Shown piece by piece: positions 28,405-37,453 of a stretch of DNA of 64,000 bases. The position numbers and the translations under genes are program-made. This DNA is from Desulfuromonadaceae bacterium (GTDB lineage Bacteria; Desulfobacterota; Desulfuromonadia; Geobacterales; Pseudopelobacteraceae), in the NCBI GenBank assembly GCA_028683435.1, contig JAQUIG010000004.1, positions 62,001 through 126,000 of the forward strand, in the 5' to 3' direction. Position 1 is the first letter of the stretch; each line of letters begins with the position of its first letter. The notes beneath the pieces were generated by a model that did no database searches, was not told where the DNA came from, and saw only the letters and a program-made list of their open reading frames with translations.

Positions 28405-29916
28405 ATGCTCCTCATATTTCCACCCCTCGCAAAAGCGTGCGAACCACCGCCAGGCATAGCACAGCTTGGAGCCTCGTTGAAAGCTCACGGCGTGCCTTGT
28501 CGACTGCTTGATGCCAATCTGGAAGGGCAGCTTTGGCTTTTGGAACAGCCGCAGACAGCCGTCGATACATGGAGTCGACGGGCCTTCAAGGGGCGATTCC
28601 GTAACCTGGACGCTTTACGTGACATCAAGACATACCGGACTCCTGACCGCTATCGCCGTGCGGTCAGCGATCTTAACCGGCTTCTGGCTCTCTCTGCCGT
28701 CGCTGGCGGCATCGCCGTCGGGCTTGCCGACTATCAGCATGCCTTCCTCTCGCCATTACGCAGTGCCGACCTGATTGCGGCTTCGCGTAAGCCGGAGCAG
28801 AATCCTTTTTTTCTCTATTTCAACCAGCGACTGCCAGAGCTTCTCGACGGCGTCGGGACGGTCGGCTTTTCACTCAACTATCTTAGCCAGGCGCTTTGCA
28901 CCTTTGCCATGATCGGTTTCCTCAGAAAGCGGAATCCGACGCTGAAAATAGTCCTTGGCGGCGGGTTAGTGACATCCTGGATGCAGCGCCCCGGCTGGCG
29001 CAGTCCCTTCGGAGACCTGGTGGATGCTCTGATTTCCGGACCGGGAGAAGAACCGCTGCTGGAGCTGCTTGGTAGCCGTACGGTGACGGAGGAGCACGCA
29101 CCCCCCGATTACACTCCGCTGCCGCTGCCGGAGTATTTATCGCCCGGTCTGATCCTCCCCTACAGCGCTGCCGGTGGCTGCTACTGGAACCGCTGCTCGT
29201 TCTGCCCGGAGCGCGCCGAAGGAAATGCATACCGCCCCGTATCGACCTCCCGCGTACTGTCGGATCTGAAGCTGCTGATCGAACAGAGCAAGCCGATCCT
29301 GATTCATCTGTTGGACAATGCCATCAGCCCGGCGCTGCTGCGTGCCCTTGCCGAAAATCCGCCCGGAACCCCCTGGTACGGTTTTGCCCGTATAGATGAA
29401 GCTCTTGCCGCCCCGGAATTCTGTCTGGCCCTGAAACGCTCGGGGTGCGTAATGCTCAAGCTGGGACTGGAGTCGGGGGATCAGGGGGTACTGGACCGGA
29501 TGAGCAAGGGGATAGACCTCGTGACCGCCTCGCTGGTGCTGAATAATCTCCACCGAGCCGGGATCGCGGTTTACTGCTATCTGCTGTTCGGAACGCCGGG
29601 AGAAACGGTGGTGGAGGCTCGCCGGACTCTTGATTTTGTTGTCCGCCACCATCAGACGATCAATTTTCTTAACCTGGCGCTGTTCAATATGCCGCTTTAC
29701 GGAGATGAAGCACACGAATACGGGAATAAGCCGTTCTACGATGGCGACCTTTCACTCTACACAGCTTTCCGTCATCCTGGCGACTGGGATCGTCATCAGG
29801 TGCGCCGCTTTCTGGAGGGCGAATTCAAACGTCACCCGGCCATTGCCGCAATAATCAGGAACGATCCGCCGCAGTTCAGCTCCAACCATGCTCCGCTGCT
29901 CTGCCGTATACCGTAA
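28405..29916 (+). CDS. B12-type radical SAM protein with CX4CX2C cluster motif
   Basis: 503 residues. The N-terminus (L-L-I-F-P-P-L ... G-I-A-Q-L-G-A-S-L-K) and the G-G-G-L-V-T-S segment look like a cobalamin-binding domain. The cluster motif is G-G-C-Y-W-N-R-C-S-F-C, which spaces the first two cysteines by four residues, not three. L-G-L-E-S-G-D-Q-G-V-L and the L-L-F-G-T-P-G-E-T segment match later core strands. It starts 17 bp after the lipoprotein stop and may be co-transcribed. Confidence 0.82.
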   Translation: MLLIFPPLAKACEPPPGIAQLGASLKAHGVPCRLLDANLEGQLWLLEQPQTAVDTWSRRAFKGRFRNLDALRDIKTYRTPDRYRRAVSDLNRLLALSAVAGGIAVGLADYQHAFLSPLRSADLIAASRKPEQNPFFLYFNQRLPELLDGVGTVGFSLNYLSQALCTFAMIGFLRKRNPTLKIVLGGGLVTSWMQRPGWRSPFGDLVDALISGPGEEPLLELLGSRTVTEEHAPPDYTPLPLPEYLSPGLILPYSAAGGCYWNRCSFCPERAEGNAYRPVSTSRVLSDLKLLIEQSKPILIHLLDNAISPALLRALAENPPGTPWYGFARIDEALAAPEFCLALKRSGCVMLKLGLESGDQGVLDRMSKGIDLVTASLVLNNLHRAGIAVYCYLLFGTPGETVVEARRTLDFVVRHHQTINFLNLALFNMPLYGDEAHEYGNKPFYDGDLSLYTAFRHPGDWDRHQVRRFLEGEFKRHPAIAAIIRNDPPQFSSNHAPLLCRIP

Positions 29917-29981
29917 ATATGACCTTAACTTTTTGATGTTATAGTGCTATAAGTCACGCTTGTATTTTTCGGGAGACGTAT

Positions 29982-30257
29982 ATGGAAATTTTTGGCGGTT
30001 TCATGGTGATGATGAGCATCATCAGCCTTTTTCTGGCGGTAGTGTGGTTGATCATGCCGTTTGTCGTATTTGCGATCAAGGGGAAGCAGGATCGGACGCT
30101 GGAAGTTTTAGAAGCTATAGAAGGCAGGTTGGCGGTTCTTGAAGCCGCTCTTCAGCGGGCTAAGCCGGCCGAGCAGGAAGAGGACAAAGCCGGAGAGGTC
30201 GGACAGAGCGGCAGTTTAGCAGAAACAGCAGAAACAGCAGATGGATCAATCAAGTGA
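29982..30257 (+). CDS. Small membrane protein with coiled-coil tail
   Basis: 91 residues with GGGAGA before the ATG. One long membrane segment (about 5-32) is followed by a heptad-like helix (L-E-V-L-E-A-I-E-G-R-L-A-V-L-E-A-A-L) and an acidic low-complexity tail encoded partly by a repeated CAGAAACAG. The topology suggests a membrane-anchored oligomerising peptide of unknown role. Confidence 0.65.
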   Translation: MEIFGGFMVMMSIISLFLAVVWLIMPFVVFAIKGKQDRTLEVLEAIEGRLAVLEAALQRAKPAEQEEDKAGEVGQSGSLAETAETADGSIK

Positions 30258-30369
30258 GTCACCAAGCAGGCCACTCGTTTGAAATTGAGTGACATTGCGT
30301 GAACCTGCTGCCAAGAAAAACGGTCCGGAAGTGTCACCAGCAGTGTAGAACCCTGGAGGATTTATTAAG

Positions 30370-31137
30370 ATGTTGCTTCGTGGAAAAAAAGTCATAATTT
30401 TTGGTGTCGCAAACGACAAGAGCATCGCCTGGGCGATCGCCCGGCTTTTTCAGGAGCAGGGCGCCGAACTGGCAATAACCTATGCCGGAGAAGCCTTTGA
30501 AAAACGGGTACGTCCCCTGGCTGAGTCGATAGATGCCGCCGCAATACTCCCCTGTAATGTTACCAGTGATGATGAGATAGCTTCGGTTTTCAACGAGCTC
30601 GGCAAAGTCTGGGACGGCGTTGATATTGTTGTTCATGCGATCGCCTTTGCGAACAAGGAGGAGTTGAAGGGGACTATATTAAATACTACCCGCGAAGGGT
30701 TTGCCACCGCGATGGATATCAGCGTTTACTCTCTTCTGGCAATCATGAAAGCGGCTCAACCGATGATGCTGGGGAGGGGAGGTTCCGCCCTGACTCTCAG
30801 CTACTATGGGGCGATGAAGGTATTTCCGAGCTACAACGTCATGGGTGTTGCCAAAGCGGCTCTCGAGGCATCTGTGCGCTATCTGTCGGAGGCGCTCGGC
30901 CCTGAAGGCATCCGGGTTAACGCTATCTCAGCCGGTCCGATTCGTACGCTCGCTGCTGCGGGGGTCAACGGTTTTCACAATATCCTCAACCACGTCGAGT
31001 CAAAAGCTCCGCTCAGACGGACCATCACCCAGGAAGACGTGGCCAATTCGGCGCTCTACCTCTGCAGCGATATGGCGAGCGGTGTCAGCGGCGAGATTCA
31101 TTATGTCGACGGCGGCTATAATATAATTGGATTATAA
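30370..31137 (+). CDS. fabI: Enoyl-[acyl-carrier-protein] reductase, FabI type
   Basis: 255 residues with GGAGG before the ATG. It has the FabI glycine motif G-V-A-N-D-K-S-I-A-W, the active-site Y-x6-K pair in S-Y-N-V-M-G-V-A-K, and G-P-I-R-T-L-A-A. It carries out the final NAD(P)H-dependent reduction of fatty-acid elongation. Confidence 0.95.
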   Translation: MLLRGKKVIIFGVANDKSIAWAIARLFQEQGAELAITYAGEAFEKRVRPLAESIDAAAILPCNVTSDDEIASVFNELGKVWDGVDIVVHAIAFANKEELKGTILNTTREGFATAMDISVYSLLAIMKAAQPMMLGRGGSALTLSYYGAMKVFPSYNVMGVAKAALEASVRYLSEALGPEGIRVNAISAGPIRTLAAAGVNGFHNILNHVESKAPLRRTITQEDVANSALYLCSDMASGVSGEIHYVDGGYNIIGL

Positions 31138-31151
31138 CGTGGAGTTATCCC

Positions 31152-32834
31152 ATTAAAGAAGTATTCGGCAATCTTGCAGGTTTGAAATCAAGCCAGATCC
31201 AGTCGCTGGAACGCCTTTACCGCAGGCGTGTACCGGTCGTTGAATTCTGCTCCCATGATCTGGCACTCCGCCTCGTCGAACTTTCCAGCGACCTACGCCG
31301 CCAAATCGCCATCCTTGTCAATCGCGCCGGCAATGTGGAATACGTCATTGTCGGCGATGAAAAAGGGGTTGTCATCCCTGAACTGCGCGATTACCCGCTC
31401 GGCAAACGGGTCATGCGCGGTCTGCGCCTGATCCACACTCACCTGAAAAACGAACCTCTTTCCGAAGACGATTTGACCGATCTTTCCCTGTTGCGACTCG
31501 ATCTGCTCGCCGCCCTGCTTTTTACCCCCGGTAAAGGTCAGATAAACACCCAGCTGGCCTGGCTCTCACCTGACCGTAGGGGGGCAAGTACGGTCCTTGA
31601 TCCGGTCGTCCCGCTTGAACAGGTCGATCTTGACTGCAGTCACGCGATCTCCGAGCTGGAAGCCGATCTGGAAAAAGCGGCCCGTACTGTATCGAAAGCC
31701 AAGGATGCTCTCGAACGGGCGATTCTGATCTCTGTCACGACTAAAGGCACCCGTCAGGACGCAGAAGATTCAATGGCCGAGCTGCGTGAGCTCGCCCGTA
31801 CCGCCCAGGTGGAAGCGCTCGACGAATTTATCCAGCGCCCGAAAACCCTTAATCCACGCACTCTGATGGGGGAGGGGATGATGCGTGACGTGGTCATCAG
31901 GGCGATGCAGCGCGGTGCCAGCATGCTGATCTTCGATCAGGAGCTGACTTCGGCCCAGATGCGTTCAATTTCTTCGATGACTGAACTGAAGGTTATCGAT
32001 CGTAGCCAGCTGATCCTGGATATTTTTGCCCGCCGGGCAAAGACGCTGGACGGGAAAGTGCAGGTTGAACTGGCACAACTCAAGTATCTGTTGCCGCGCC
32101 TGACCGGCCGTGGCGTGCAGATGTCGCGCCTGATGGGGGGAATCGGCGGGAGAGGGCCGGGTGAAACCAAGCTGGAGACAGACCGTCGGCGTATTCGTGA
32201 CCGGATCGCCAGTCTGGAGCGGGAACTTAAAGAACTTTCCCAGGGGCGTGACCAGCGGCGAAAACTGCGGGTCAAGGCGGGGGTGCCGATCATATCGATC
32301 GTCGGCTATACCAATGCCGGAAAATCAACCCTGCTGAATGCCCTGACCAAGAGCGACGTATTCACCGAGGATCTGCTTTTTGCAACGCTCGATACCTCCA
32401 GTCGTCGCCTTCGCTTCCCGCGTGAGCGTGAGGTGATCATTACCGATACGGTCGGTTTTATCCGTTCGCTGCCGAAATCTCTGCTAGGGGCTTTCAAGGC
32501 GACGCTGGAAGAGATGCGCGATGCCGACCTGCTGCTGCATGTCGTTGACGCTTCTCACCCCCGCTTTGAGGACCAGATCACTCAGGTGCGGAACATTCTG
32601 ACGGAGCTGGAGTTGGGGGATAAGCAGGAGTTGCTGGTGTACAACAAGGCTGATCTGCTGGATGATATGAGGAAAAAGGATATGGTTGCGTTTCTCAAGG
32701 TACGTCAGTCAGCCAGAACCCAGAACAGCGTCATGGTTTCGGCCCGCGACCGTAAAAGTCTCAAGCCTCTGATGGATGAGCTGCAGCGGCGCTTCTGGCC
32801 TGAAGACGAAGAGGTTACTCAAACTGCGCCTTAA
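31152..32834 (+). CDS. hflX: Ribosome-associated GTPase HflX
   Basis: The frame reads through N-terminal HflX domain, coiled coil, G-G-I-G-G-R-G-P-G-E-T-K, Walker A G-Y-T-N-A-G-K-S-T, D-T-V-G-F and N-K-A-D. HflX splits stalled ribosomes. The first standard start is TTG 31182, which lacks a ribosome-binding site. In the same frame an ATT at 31152 follows GGAG at 31141-31144 by seven bases and adds K-E-V-F-G-N-L-A-G, continuous with the N-terminal helix. ATT is therefore the proposed start; if wrong, begin at 31182. Confidence 0.9.
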   Translation: MKEVFGNLAGLKSSQIQSLERLYRRRVPVVEFCSHDLALRLVELSSDLRRQIAILVNRAGNVEYVIVGDEKGVVIPELRDYPLGKRVMRGLRLIHTHLKNEPLSEDDLTDLSLLRLDLLAALLFTPGKGQINTQLAWLSPDRRGASTVLDPVVPLEQVDLDCSHAISELEADLEKAARTVSKAKDALERAILISVTTKGTRQDAEDSMAELRELARTAQVEALDEFIQRPKTLNPRTLMGEGMMRDVVIRAMQRGASMLIFDQELTSAQMRSISSMTELKVIDRSQLILDIFARRAKTLDGKVQVELAQLKYLLPRLTGRGVQMSRLMGGIGGRGPGETKLETDRRRIRDRIASLERELKELSQGRDQRRKLRVKAGVPIISIVGYTNAGKSTLLNALTKSDVFTEDLLFATLDTSSRRLRFPREREVIITDTVGFIRSLPKSLLGAFKATLEEMRDADLLLHVVDASHPRFEDQITQVRNILTELELGDKQELLVYNKADLLDDMRKKDMVAFLKVRQSARTQNSVMVSARDRKSLKPLMDELQRRFWPEDEEVTQTAP

Positions 32835-33474
32835 ACTCCACCATCTGCTGCTGTAAACCGGCCACTTCACCCCGCAGGGTAGCGACCTCTTCCTCCAGCT
32901 TTGTAATCCGTTCGTTTTCCGCCATAACTCTCTGTCGTGCCGCCTCTGGGCGACTCTCCGGACCCTCCTCGCCACACTCCGGGATGGCGGAAAAAAGCTG
33001 GGCATAACGTCCCTCTTTCCTCCCCGGTTGGCGTGGCATCAGTGTAATCAGCGGAGTTTCCCGCACGATCAGTTCCTGCAGCACTTCTTCAACCGCTGCC
33101 AGTTCACCAAACGGATACATTCGCTCTCCGCGGGTACGCAATTCGCCGACGGTCTGTGGTCCACGCACCAGCAGTTCGCAGATGATCGCCTGTTCTGCCG
33201 GCATCAACCCCATTTTTTCAGCAAGCAGATGACGGTATTTTGGCACACGTCCCCCTTCTGCCGAAAGGACCACGAGCTGTTTGAAGCGGAGTGAATCGAG
33301 GGCCCGTACAACCTCCTCTTCCGCCAGAGCCATGATCGGGTCACGGTTCGACTTCTGGTTGCAGGCGTTGGTGAGCGAATTGAGTGACAGCGGGTAATAC
33401 TCGGGCGTGGTCAGCTCTTTTTCTACCAGGCTCCCCATCACTCGTACTTCAACATCGTTAAGAACAATATCCAC
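32815..33474 (-). CDS. YceH / UPF0502 (DUF480) family protein
   Basis: 219 residues, apparently from GTG 33474 with GGAG seven bases upstream. The sequence E-V-R-V-M-G-S-L-V-E-K-E-L-T-T-P-E-Y-Y-P-L-S-L-N and N-Q-K-S-N-R-D-P is the DUF480 signature: two winged-helix domains. A C-terminal coiled coil (about 180-219) follows. Its stop overlaps the end of convergent hflX by 20 bp. Confidence 0.92.
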   Translation of the reverse strand: MDIVLNDVEVRVMGSLVEKELTTPEYYPLSLNSLTNACNQKSNRDPIMALAEEEVVRALDSLRFKQLVVLSAEGGRVPKYRHLLAEKMGLMPAEQAIICELLVRGPQTVGELRTRGERMYPFGELAAVEEVLQELIVRETPLITLMPRQPGRKEGRYAQLFSAIPECGEEGPESRPEAARQRVMAENERITKLEEEVATLRGEVAGLQQQMVEFKAQFE

Positions 33475-33493
33475 TTTTGTACTCCATCACGTG

Positions 33494-33796
33494 TCAATGA
33501 AACGTCAACATTTTTTCCTGGAAGAGCACATAAGGGCTGACAATCAGCATGGCAAACTTTTTATGCTTGTCCTCTTCCCATGAGCGGATTTTTGAATCCG
33601 ATGGTTTGCCGATCATGCCGTTTTCAACCAGATGCTGGATAATCCCGATGTCATCAGCAGCGACTTTATGTGCGGTATCAGCGAGATCAAGGGTATCATC
33701 AACCAGGATCAGCCCGCCGCGGCCCAAATGGGCGCGCAGGCAGCTCCAGTCAGCTTCATCAATCGTAAGAGCCAATTCTTCTTTGCTTGGTAACAT
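33494..33796 (-). CDS. DUF2288 family protein
   Basis: 100 residues from ATG 33796 behind GGAAGGAG. W-S-C-L-R-A-H-L-G-R-G-G-L-I-L-V-D-D-T-L-D-L and the end F-A-M-L-I-V-S-P-Y-V-L-F-Q match the DUF2288 pattern. Function unknown; it lies 19 bp upstream of the YceH-family gene on the same strand. Confidence 0.8.
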   Translation of the reverse strand: MLPSKEELALTIDEADWSCLRAHLGRGGLILVDDTLDLADTAHKVAADDIGIIQHLVENGMIGKPSDSKIRSWEEDKHKKFAMLIVSPYVLFQEKMLTFH

Positions 33797-33859
33797 CGGC
33801 AACTCCTTCCCTTTACATGTTTATGCCATCAATACGTCACTTCGTTGTCTCAATTTTTA

Positions 33860-34885
33860 TCACGCGACGCAGACAAAGTCCACGCCTTCCTGCCAGCCAC
33901 GCCGTGCCGCCACACCCCGGAACTGCTCGCGCGCACCGCGCACACCGATGGCTGCGATCATTTTCCGCCCATTCAGGTGGAGCTCTTCGGGTAGGATTAC
34001 CGGTGCATTGTGAAGAATACGCCTGATCTTGCGCGGGTCAACGTCAAGCCATGTGGAAACAGTTACCTCTGCAGCGGCCAGCAAACGCTGCCATGCCCGC
34101 GCTTCCAATCCCGCCCCGGCAATGACAACGTCGCGGCTGTTTTGCAGAAAACCGTGCAGCAAGTGGTGGCATTTGCAGGCGCGGAAGGCGTGTAATGCAT
34201 ATTCATCCATGGTGCGAGTGGCCCGCTCGGGATGGTCGCGCCAGAAAAGGAGCGTTTGCGGTAGGCGGGCAAACTGTACCCCCGCCGCTGCCATACGGAG
34301 CCAGAGGTCATAATCCTCGGGCCAGCTGTTGTCATGGTACCCCCCTAGTTCCTCCAGGACCGTTCTTCGTACCATGATGGAGGGGTGGACAAAGGGGGAT
34401 TCTACAAAGAGATCACGGATGATTAGAGAATGGTCTGTCAGGCCGTTCTGCCATGTTTCGTAGTCAATCATGCCCTGTTTGAGGCCGGTCCGCTGGAAAT
34501 GACGGAACTTGCAGGCTGCCAGCCCTGTATCAGGATATGAAGCCAGATAAGCGGCCTGCAACTCAAGACGCCTGGGATGGCAGATGTCATCCCCGTCCAT
34601 TCGGGCCAACAGGGGGGCACGACAGGCTTCCAGGCCAGCGTTAAGTGCCGCTACCAAACCGCCACCTTCACGACAGATAACCTGTACACGGTGGTCTTTG
34701 TGAGCAGCTTCAGCAAGAATGGCAGCTGTTCGGTCGCTTGAACCGTCATCAACCGCAACGAGCTCCCAGTTGGCGGATGTTTGACGATACAGGGAGTCCA
34801 GCGCTGACTGCAGATAGCGTTCTTCATTGCGGAGCGGCATGAGGATTGAAACCTGTGGCATGGCAGACAACAGCTGTTTCGACAT
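33860..34885 (-). CDS. Glycosyltransferase family 2 protein
   Basis: 341 residues. The GT-A fold begins V-S-I-L-M-P-L-R-N-E-E-R-Y, with V-D-D-G-S-S-D-R-T for nucleotide-sugar binding, M-D-G-D-D as the DxD metal site, and W-P-E-D-Y-D-L-W near the acceptor site. The C-terminal part (about 260-341) ends in a small alpha/beta region. It probably adds a sugar to an envelope glycan; the acceptor is unknown. Confidence 0.88.
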   Translation of the reverse strand: MSKQLLSAMPQVSILMPLRNEERYLQSALDSLYRQTSANWELVAVDDGSSDRTAAILAEAAHKDHRVQVICREGGGLVAALNAGLEACRAPLLARMDGDDICHPRRLELQAAYLASYPDTGLAACKFRHFQRTGLKQGMIDYETWQNGLTDHSLIIRDLFVESPFVHPSIMVRRTVLEELGGYHDNSWPEDYDLWLRMAAAGVQFARLPQTLLFWRDHPERATRTMDEYALHAFRACKCHHLLHGFLQNSRDVVIAGAGLEARAWQRLLAAAEVTVSTWLDVDPRKIRRILHNAPVILPEELHLNGRKMIAAIGVRGAREQFRGVAARRGWQEGVDFVCVA

Positions 34886-34971
34886 AGCGGCGTATCCTGT
34901 TATAATTTACTTGACGATGCCGAATGATACGGTAAGTATATGAAATAATCCATAAAGGAATAAGCGGAACT

Positions 34972-35637
34972 ATGAGAGCTTTATCAACAGAGCGTGGTAG
35001 TATGTTTAATCGTATTTCGGAATTGCTTGCCATGCGGGTTAATGGTGATGTCGCACCCGATTCAGTTGGCCGTACACACGCCTCAGTAGCCATGATACTG
35101 CATCAGGCCGCTAACGATATAGAAATTCTGTTTATCCAGCGTGCTGCTCACCTTCTTGACCCTTGGTCAGGGCACATCGCATTTCCGGGCGGCAAGCTGG
35201 AAGAGGGGGAGTTGGAGTGTCAGGCGGCTCGCCGAGAAACGCTTGAAGAGACCGGGATTGACCTGGAGCAGGGTAGGTATCTGGGGCGACTTTCCGATAT
35301 CATCGGAGCCAACCTTCCGGTCAGGGTATCCTGTTGTCTGTTCGGCGTCGACCGGACGAGATGCCGCCCGGTCCTGAACGGAGAGGTGGGGGACCTGTTC
35401 TGGGTTACACTTTCCGACCTGCAGGAGCCGAAGAATCATCTGCTGAGCCGTGTCGCTTTTGATGACAAGCGTCTTGATGTGCCGGCCATCAAGCTTCCGG
35501 TTGATGATAAGCCGGTGCTGTGGGGCATCACCTACCGATTGGTGATGCAATTTTTGTCTACTCTGGAAGGTAACTGCGCCTTCGGGGAAAAATTTTGCAA
35601 ACTACCTTTCACGGTAGAACTTGACGAGGAGGATTGA
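34972..35637 (+). CDS. NUDIX hydrolase, CoA pyrophosphatase-like
   Basis: 221 residues. The NUDIX box G-K-L-E-E-G-E-L-E-C-Q-A-A-R-R-E-T-L-E-E followed by T-G-I is complete. The preceding W-S-G-H-I-A-F-P-G-G is typical of the NudL/CoA-diphosphatase group (UPF0035-like). It would hydrolyse nucleoside diphosphate-linked compounds. The gene ends three bases before the tpx start. Confidence 0.87.
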   Translation: MRALSTERGSMFNRISELLAMRVNGDVAPDSVGRTHASVAMILHQAANDIEILFIQRAAHLLDPWSGHIAFPGGKLEEGELECQAARRETLEETGIDLEQGRYLGRLSDIIGANLPVRVSCCLFGVDRTRCRPVLNGEVGDLFWVTLSDLQEPKNHLLSRVAFDDKRLDVPAIKLPVDDKPVLWGITYRLVMQFLSTLEGNCAFGEKFCKLPFTVELDEED

Positions 35638-35639
35638 TC

Positions 35640-36155
35640 ATGAGTGAAAAGACAGGCATCATAACGTTTAAAGGAAATCCGATGACCCTGATGGGACCCG
35701 AGCTCAAAGTGGGCGACACAGCCCCGGACTTTGTCGTGGCTGACAACGGGCTTGCCGCCGTAACGCTCTCCAGCTACGCCGGGAAAATCAAGATCATCGC
35801 TGCGGTGCCATCGCTGGATACCCCGGTGTGTGACACCGAAACCCGCCGTTTTAATCAGGAAGCCGCTGCATTGCCGGGAGAAGTTGTCGTGCTGACCGTA
35901 AGTCTCGATCTTCCCTTTGCCCAAAAACGTTGGTGCGGAACCGCTGGGATCGACAAGGTCGTCACCCTTTCCGACTACCGCGAACGATCCTTCGGCCTTG
36001 GCTACGGTGTCCTGATCAAGGAGCTGCTGTTACTGTCCCGCGCCGTTTTCGTCGTTGATGCAGACAACATCATCCGCTACATCCAGATTGTTCCGGAAGT
36101 CACCGGTGAGCCCGATTATGCCGGGGCGATTGCCGCTGCAAAAGCACTGCTGTAG
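35640..36155 (+). CDS. tpx: Thiol peroxidase, atypical 2-Cys peroxiredoxin
   Basis: 171 residues from ATG 35640, with GAGGAGGAT immediately upstream. The peroxidatic cysteine is in S-L-D-T-P-V-C-D-T-E-T and the resolving cysteine in R-W-C-G. It starts T-F-K-G-N-P like E. coli Tpx. It detoxifies hydroperoxides with thioredoxin. Confidence 0.94.
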   Translation: MSEKTGIITFKGNPMTLMGPELKVGDTAPDFVVADNGLAAVTLSSYAGKIKIIAAVPSLDTPVCDTETRRFNQEAAALPGEVVVLTVSLDLPFAQKRWCGTAGIDKVVTLSDYRERSFGLGYGVLIKELLLLSRAVFVVDADNIIRYIQIVPEVTGEPDYAGAIAAAKALL

Positions 36156-36166
36156 TTATATTTCTC

Positions 36167-36198
36167 CATCAGGGCGCTCCGAGTGGAGCGCCCTGATG
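36167..36198. repeat. 14-bp perfect inverted repeat downstream of tpx
   Basis: CATCAGGGCGCTCC (36167-36180) and GGAGCGCCCTGATG (36185-36198) pair perfectly around GAGT. No T run follows on either strand, so it could be a weak terminator or an RNA stabiliser between tpx and the isochorismatase gene. Confidence 0.7.
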
Positions 36199-36235
36199 AC
36201 ATTCGAATTATCATCTAAAAAGAGGGTAGGTGACC

Positions 36236-36802
36236 ATGTCAATAAAAGATACTTTTTTTCTGGAGCGTGACAAAGCGGTGCTGGTGGTGATCGATGTGCA
36301 GGAAAAGTTGTGTGTTGCGATGGATGGTGTTGTATTGAAACAGGTTGTAAAAAATATCGGCATCCTGCTGGAGAGTGCCGCCGAATTAAATATTCCGGTT
36401 ATGGTGACTGAGCAGTATGTGAAGGGGCTTGGCTCGACCCTGCCGGAGCTGAAAGAAAAGGCTGTAGCGGCTTCCTGTTATGAAAAGATGACCTTTAGCT
36501 GTTGTGGCAGCGCCGAGTTCGTTGCTGCTCTCAAGTCAACCGGCAGGACGCAGGTCGTTGTTAGCGGCATGGAAACTCATGTTTGTGTGCTGCAGACGGT
36601 GATCGAGCTGCGCGAGGCCGGTTTTACGGTCCATATTGTGAAGGATGCCGTCATGAGTCGCAGCAAGCAGAACTGGCAGACGGCCGTTCAGGCCATGACA
36701 CTTGCCGGAGCGATCCCGACCAGTACGGAATCTGCGCTGTTTCAGCTGCTGCAGGTCGCCGGAACCGACCAGTTTAAAAAGCTGTCAAAACTGGTCAGAT
36801 AA
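36236..36802 (+). CDS. Isochorismatase-like cysteine hydrolase
   Basis: 188 residues from ATG 36236. The D-V-Q-E-K-L (catalytic Asp), the lysine in Y-E-K-M-T-F, and the nucleophile in S-G-M-E-T-H-V-C-V form the Asp-Lys-Cys triad of the family. It most resembles small YcaC-type hydrolases; substrate unknown. Confidence 0.88.
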   Translation: MSIKDTFFLERDKAVLVVIDVQEKLCVAMDGVVLKQVVKNIGILLESAAELNIPVMVTEQYVKGLGSTLPELKEKAVAASCYEKMTFSCCGSAEFVAALKSTGRTQVVVSGMETHVCVLQTVIELREAGFTVHIVKDAVMSRSKQNWQTAVQAMTLAGAIPTSTESALFQLLQVAGTDQFKKLSKLVR

Positions 36803-36811
36803 ATGGCTATG

Positions 36812-37453
36812 CTATGAAGCTGTAAAAACGTGCTGAACGATTTCAGCATGGTGCTGGAGGCGGGCCAGCGCCGGCAGGTGGGTTTTGTAGGAGATGAATG
36901 GAACACCGGCACTGTTGGCTGCCTGCATGTCAACTTCACCATCACCAATAAACAGAGCCTCTTCCGGAGCTATCTTAAAGTAATCCAGTACCTTTAGGAG
37001 CGGTTCCGGGTGCGGTTTCGGGTTGGTTACCTGTGACGCTGTCATCACATATTCAAAATAACCGGTCAGTCCGAAATCCTCTATGATCATATCCATCGAG
37101 GTCGCTCGATTGGTGCATATTGCCAGCGATGTATGTCCTCTCAGCTGGTCGAGGGCGCTGACAAAACCATCCTCCATCCGCATGTATGGCATCAGATCGC
37201 GATAGTGAATGGTCTTGGCAAATCTGAAGGCATCTTCCCGCCGCGGGTCGCCAACAAAAAAATATTCCATCACATCGTTGAAGGAATAGGTGTGGAGAAC
37301 CCTTTTTGCATCATTGTTGCACCTGTCAATTTCTGGTCTCCCCAAAAATTCCATGACCCGGTTGTAAAAAACGTAGTTAGATTCGATTGAATCAAGGATC
37401 ACGCCATCACAGTCATAGATGACGACCTTATAGCGGCTTTTAAATTTATTCAT
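36812..37453 (-). CDS. HAD-family phosphatase, phosphoglycolate phosphatase-like
   Basis: 213 residues from ATG 37453. Motif I is V-I-Y-D-C-D-G-V-I-L-D-S, motif II I-C-T-N-R-A-T-S, motif III lysine in N-P-K-P-H-P-E-P-L and motif IV I-G-D-G-E-V-D. The helical cap (about 20-95) makes it a class I Gph-like enzyme. Its start overlaps the end of the HNH gene by 8 bp. Confidence 0.87.
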   Translation of the reverse strand: MNKFKSRYKVVIYDCDGVILDSIESNYVFYNRVMEFLGRPEIDRCNNDAKRVLHTYSFNDVMEYFFVGDPRREDAFRFAKTIHYRDLMPYMRMEDGFVSALDQLRGHTSLAICTNRATSMDMIIEDFGLTGYFEYVMTASQVTNPKPHPEPLLKVLDYFKIAPEEALFIGDGEVDMQAANSAGVPFISYKTHLPALARLQHHAEIVQHVFTAS

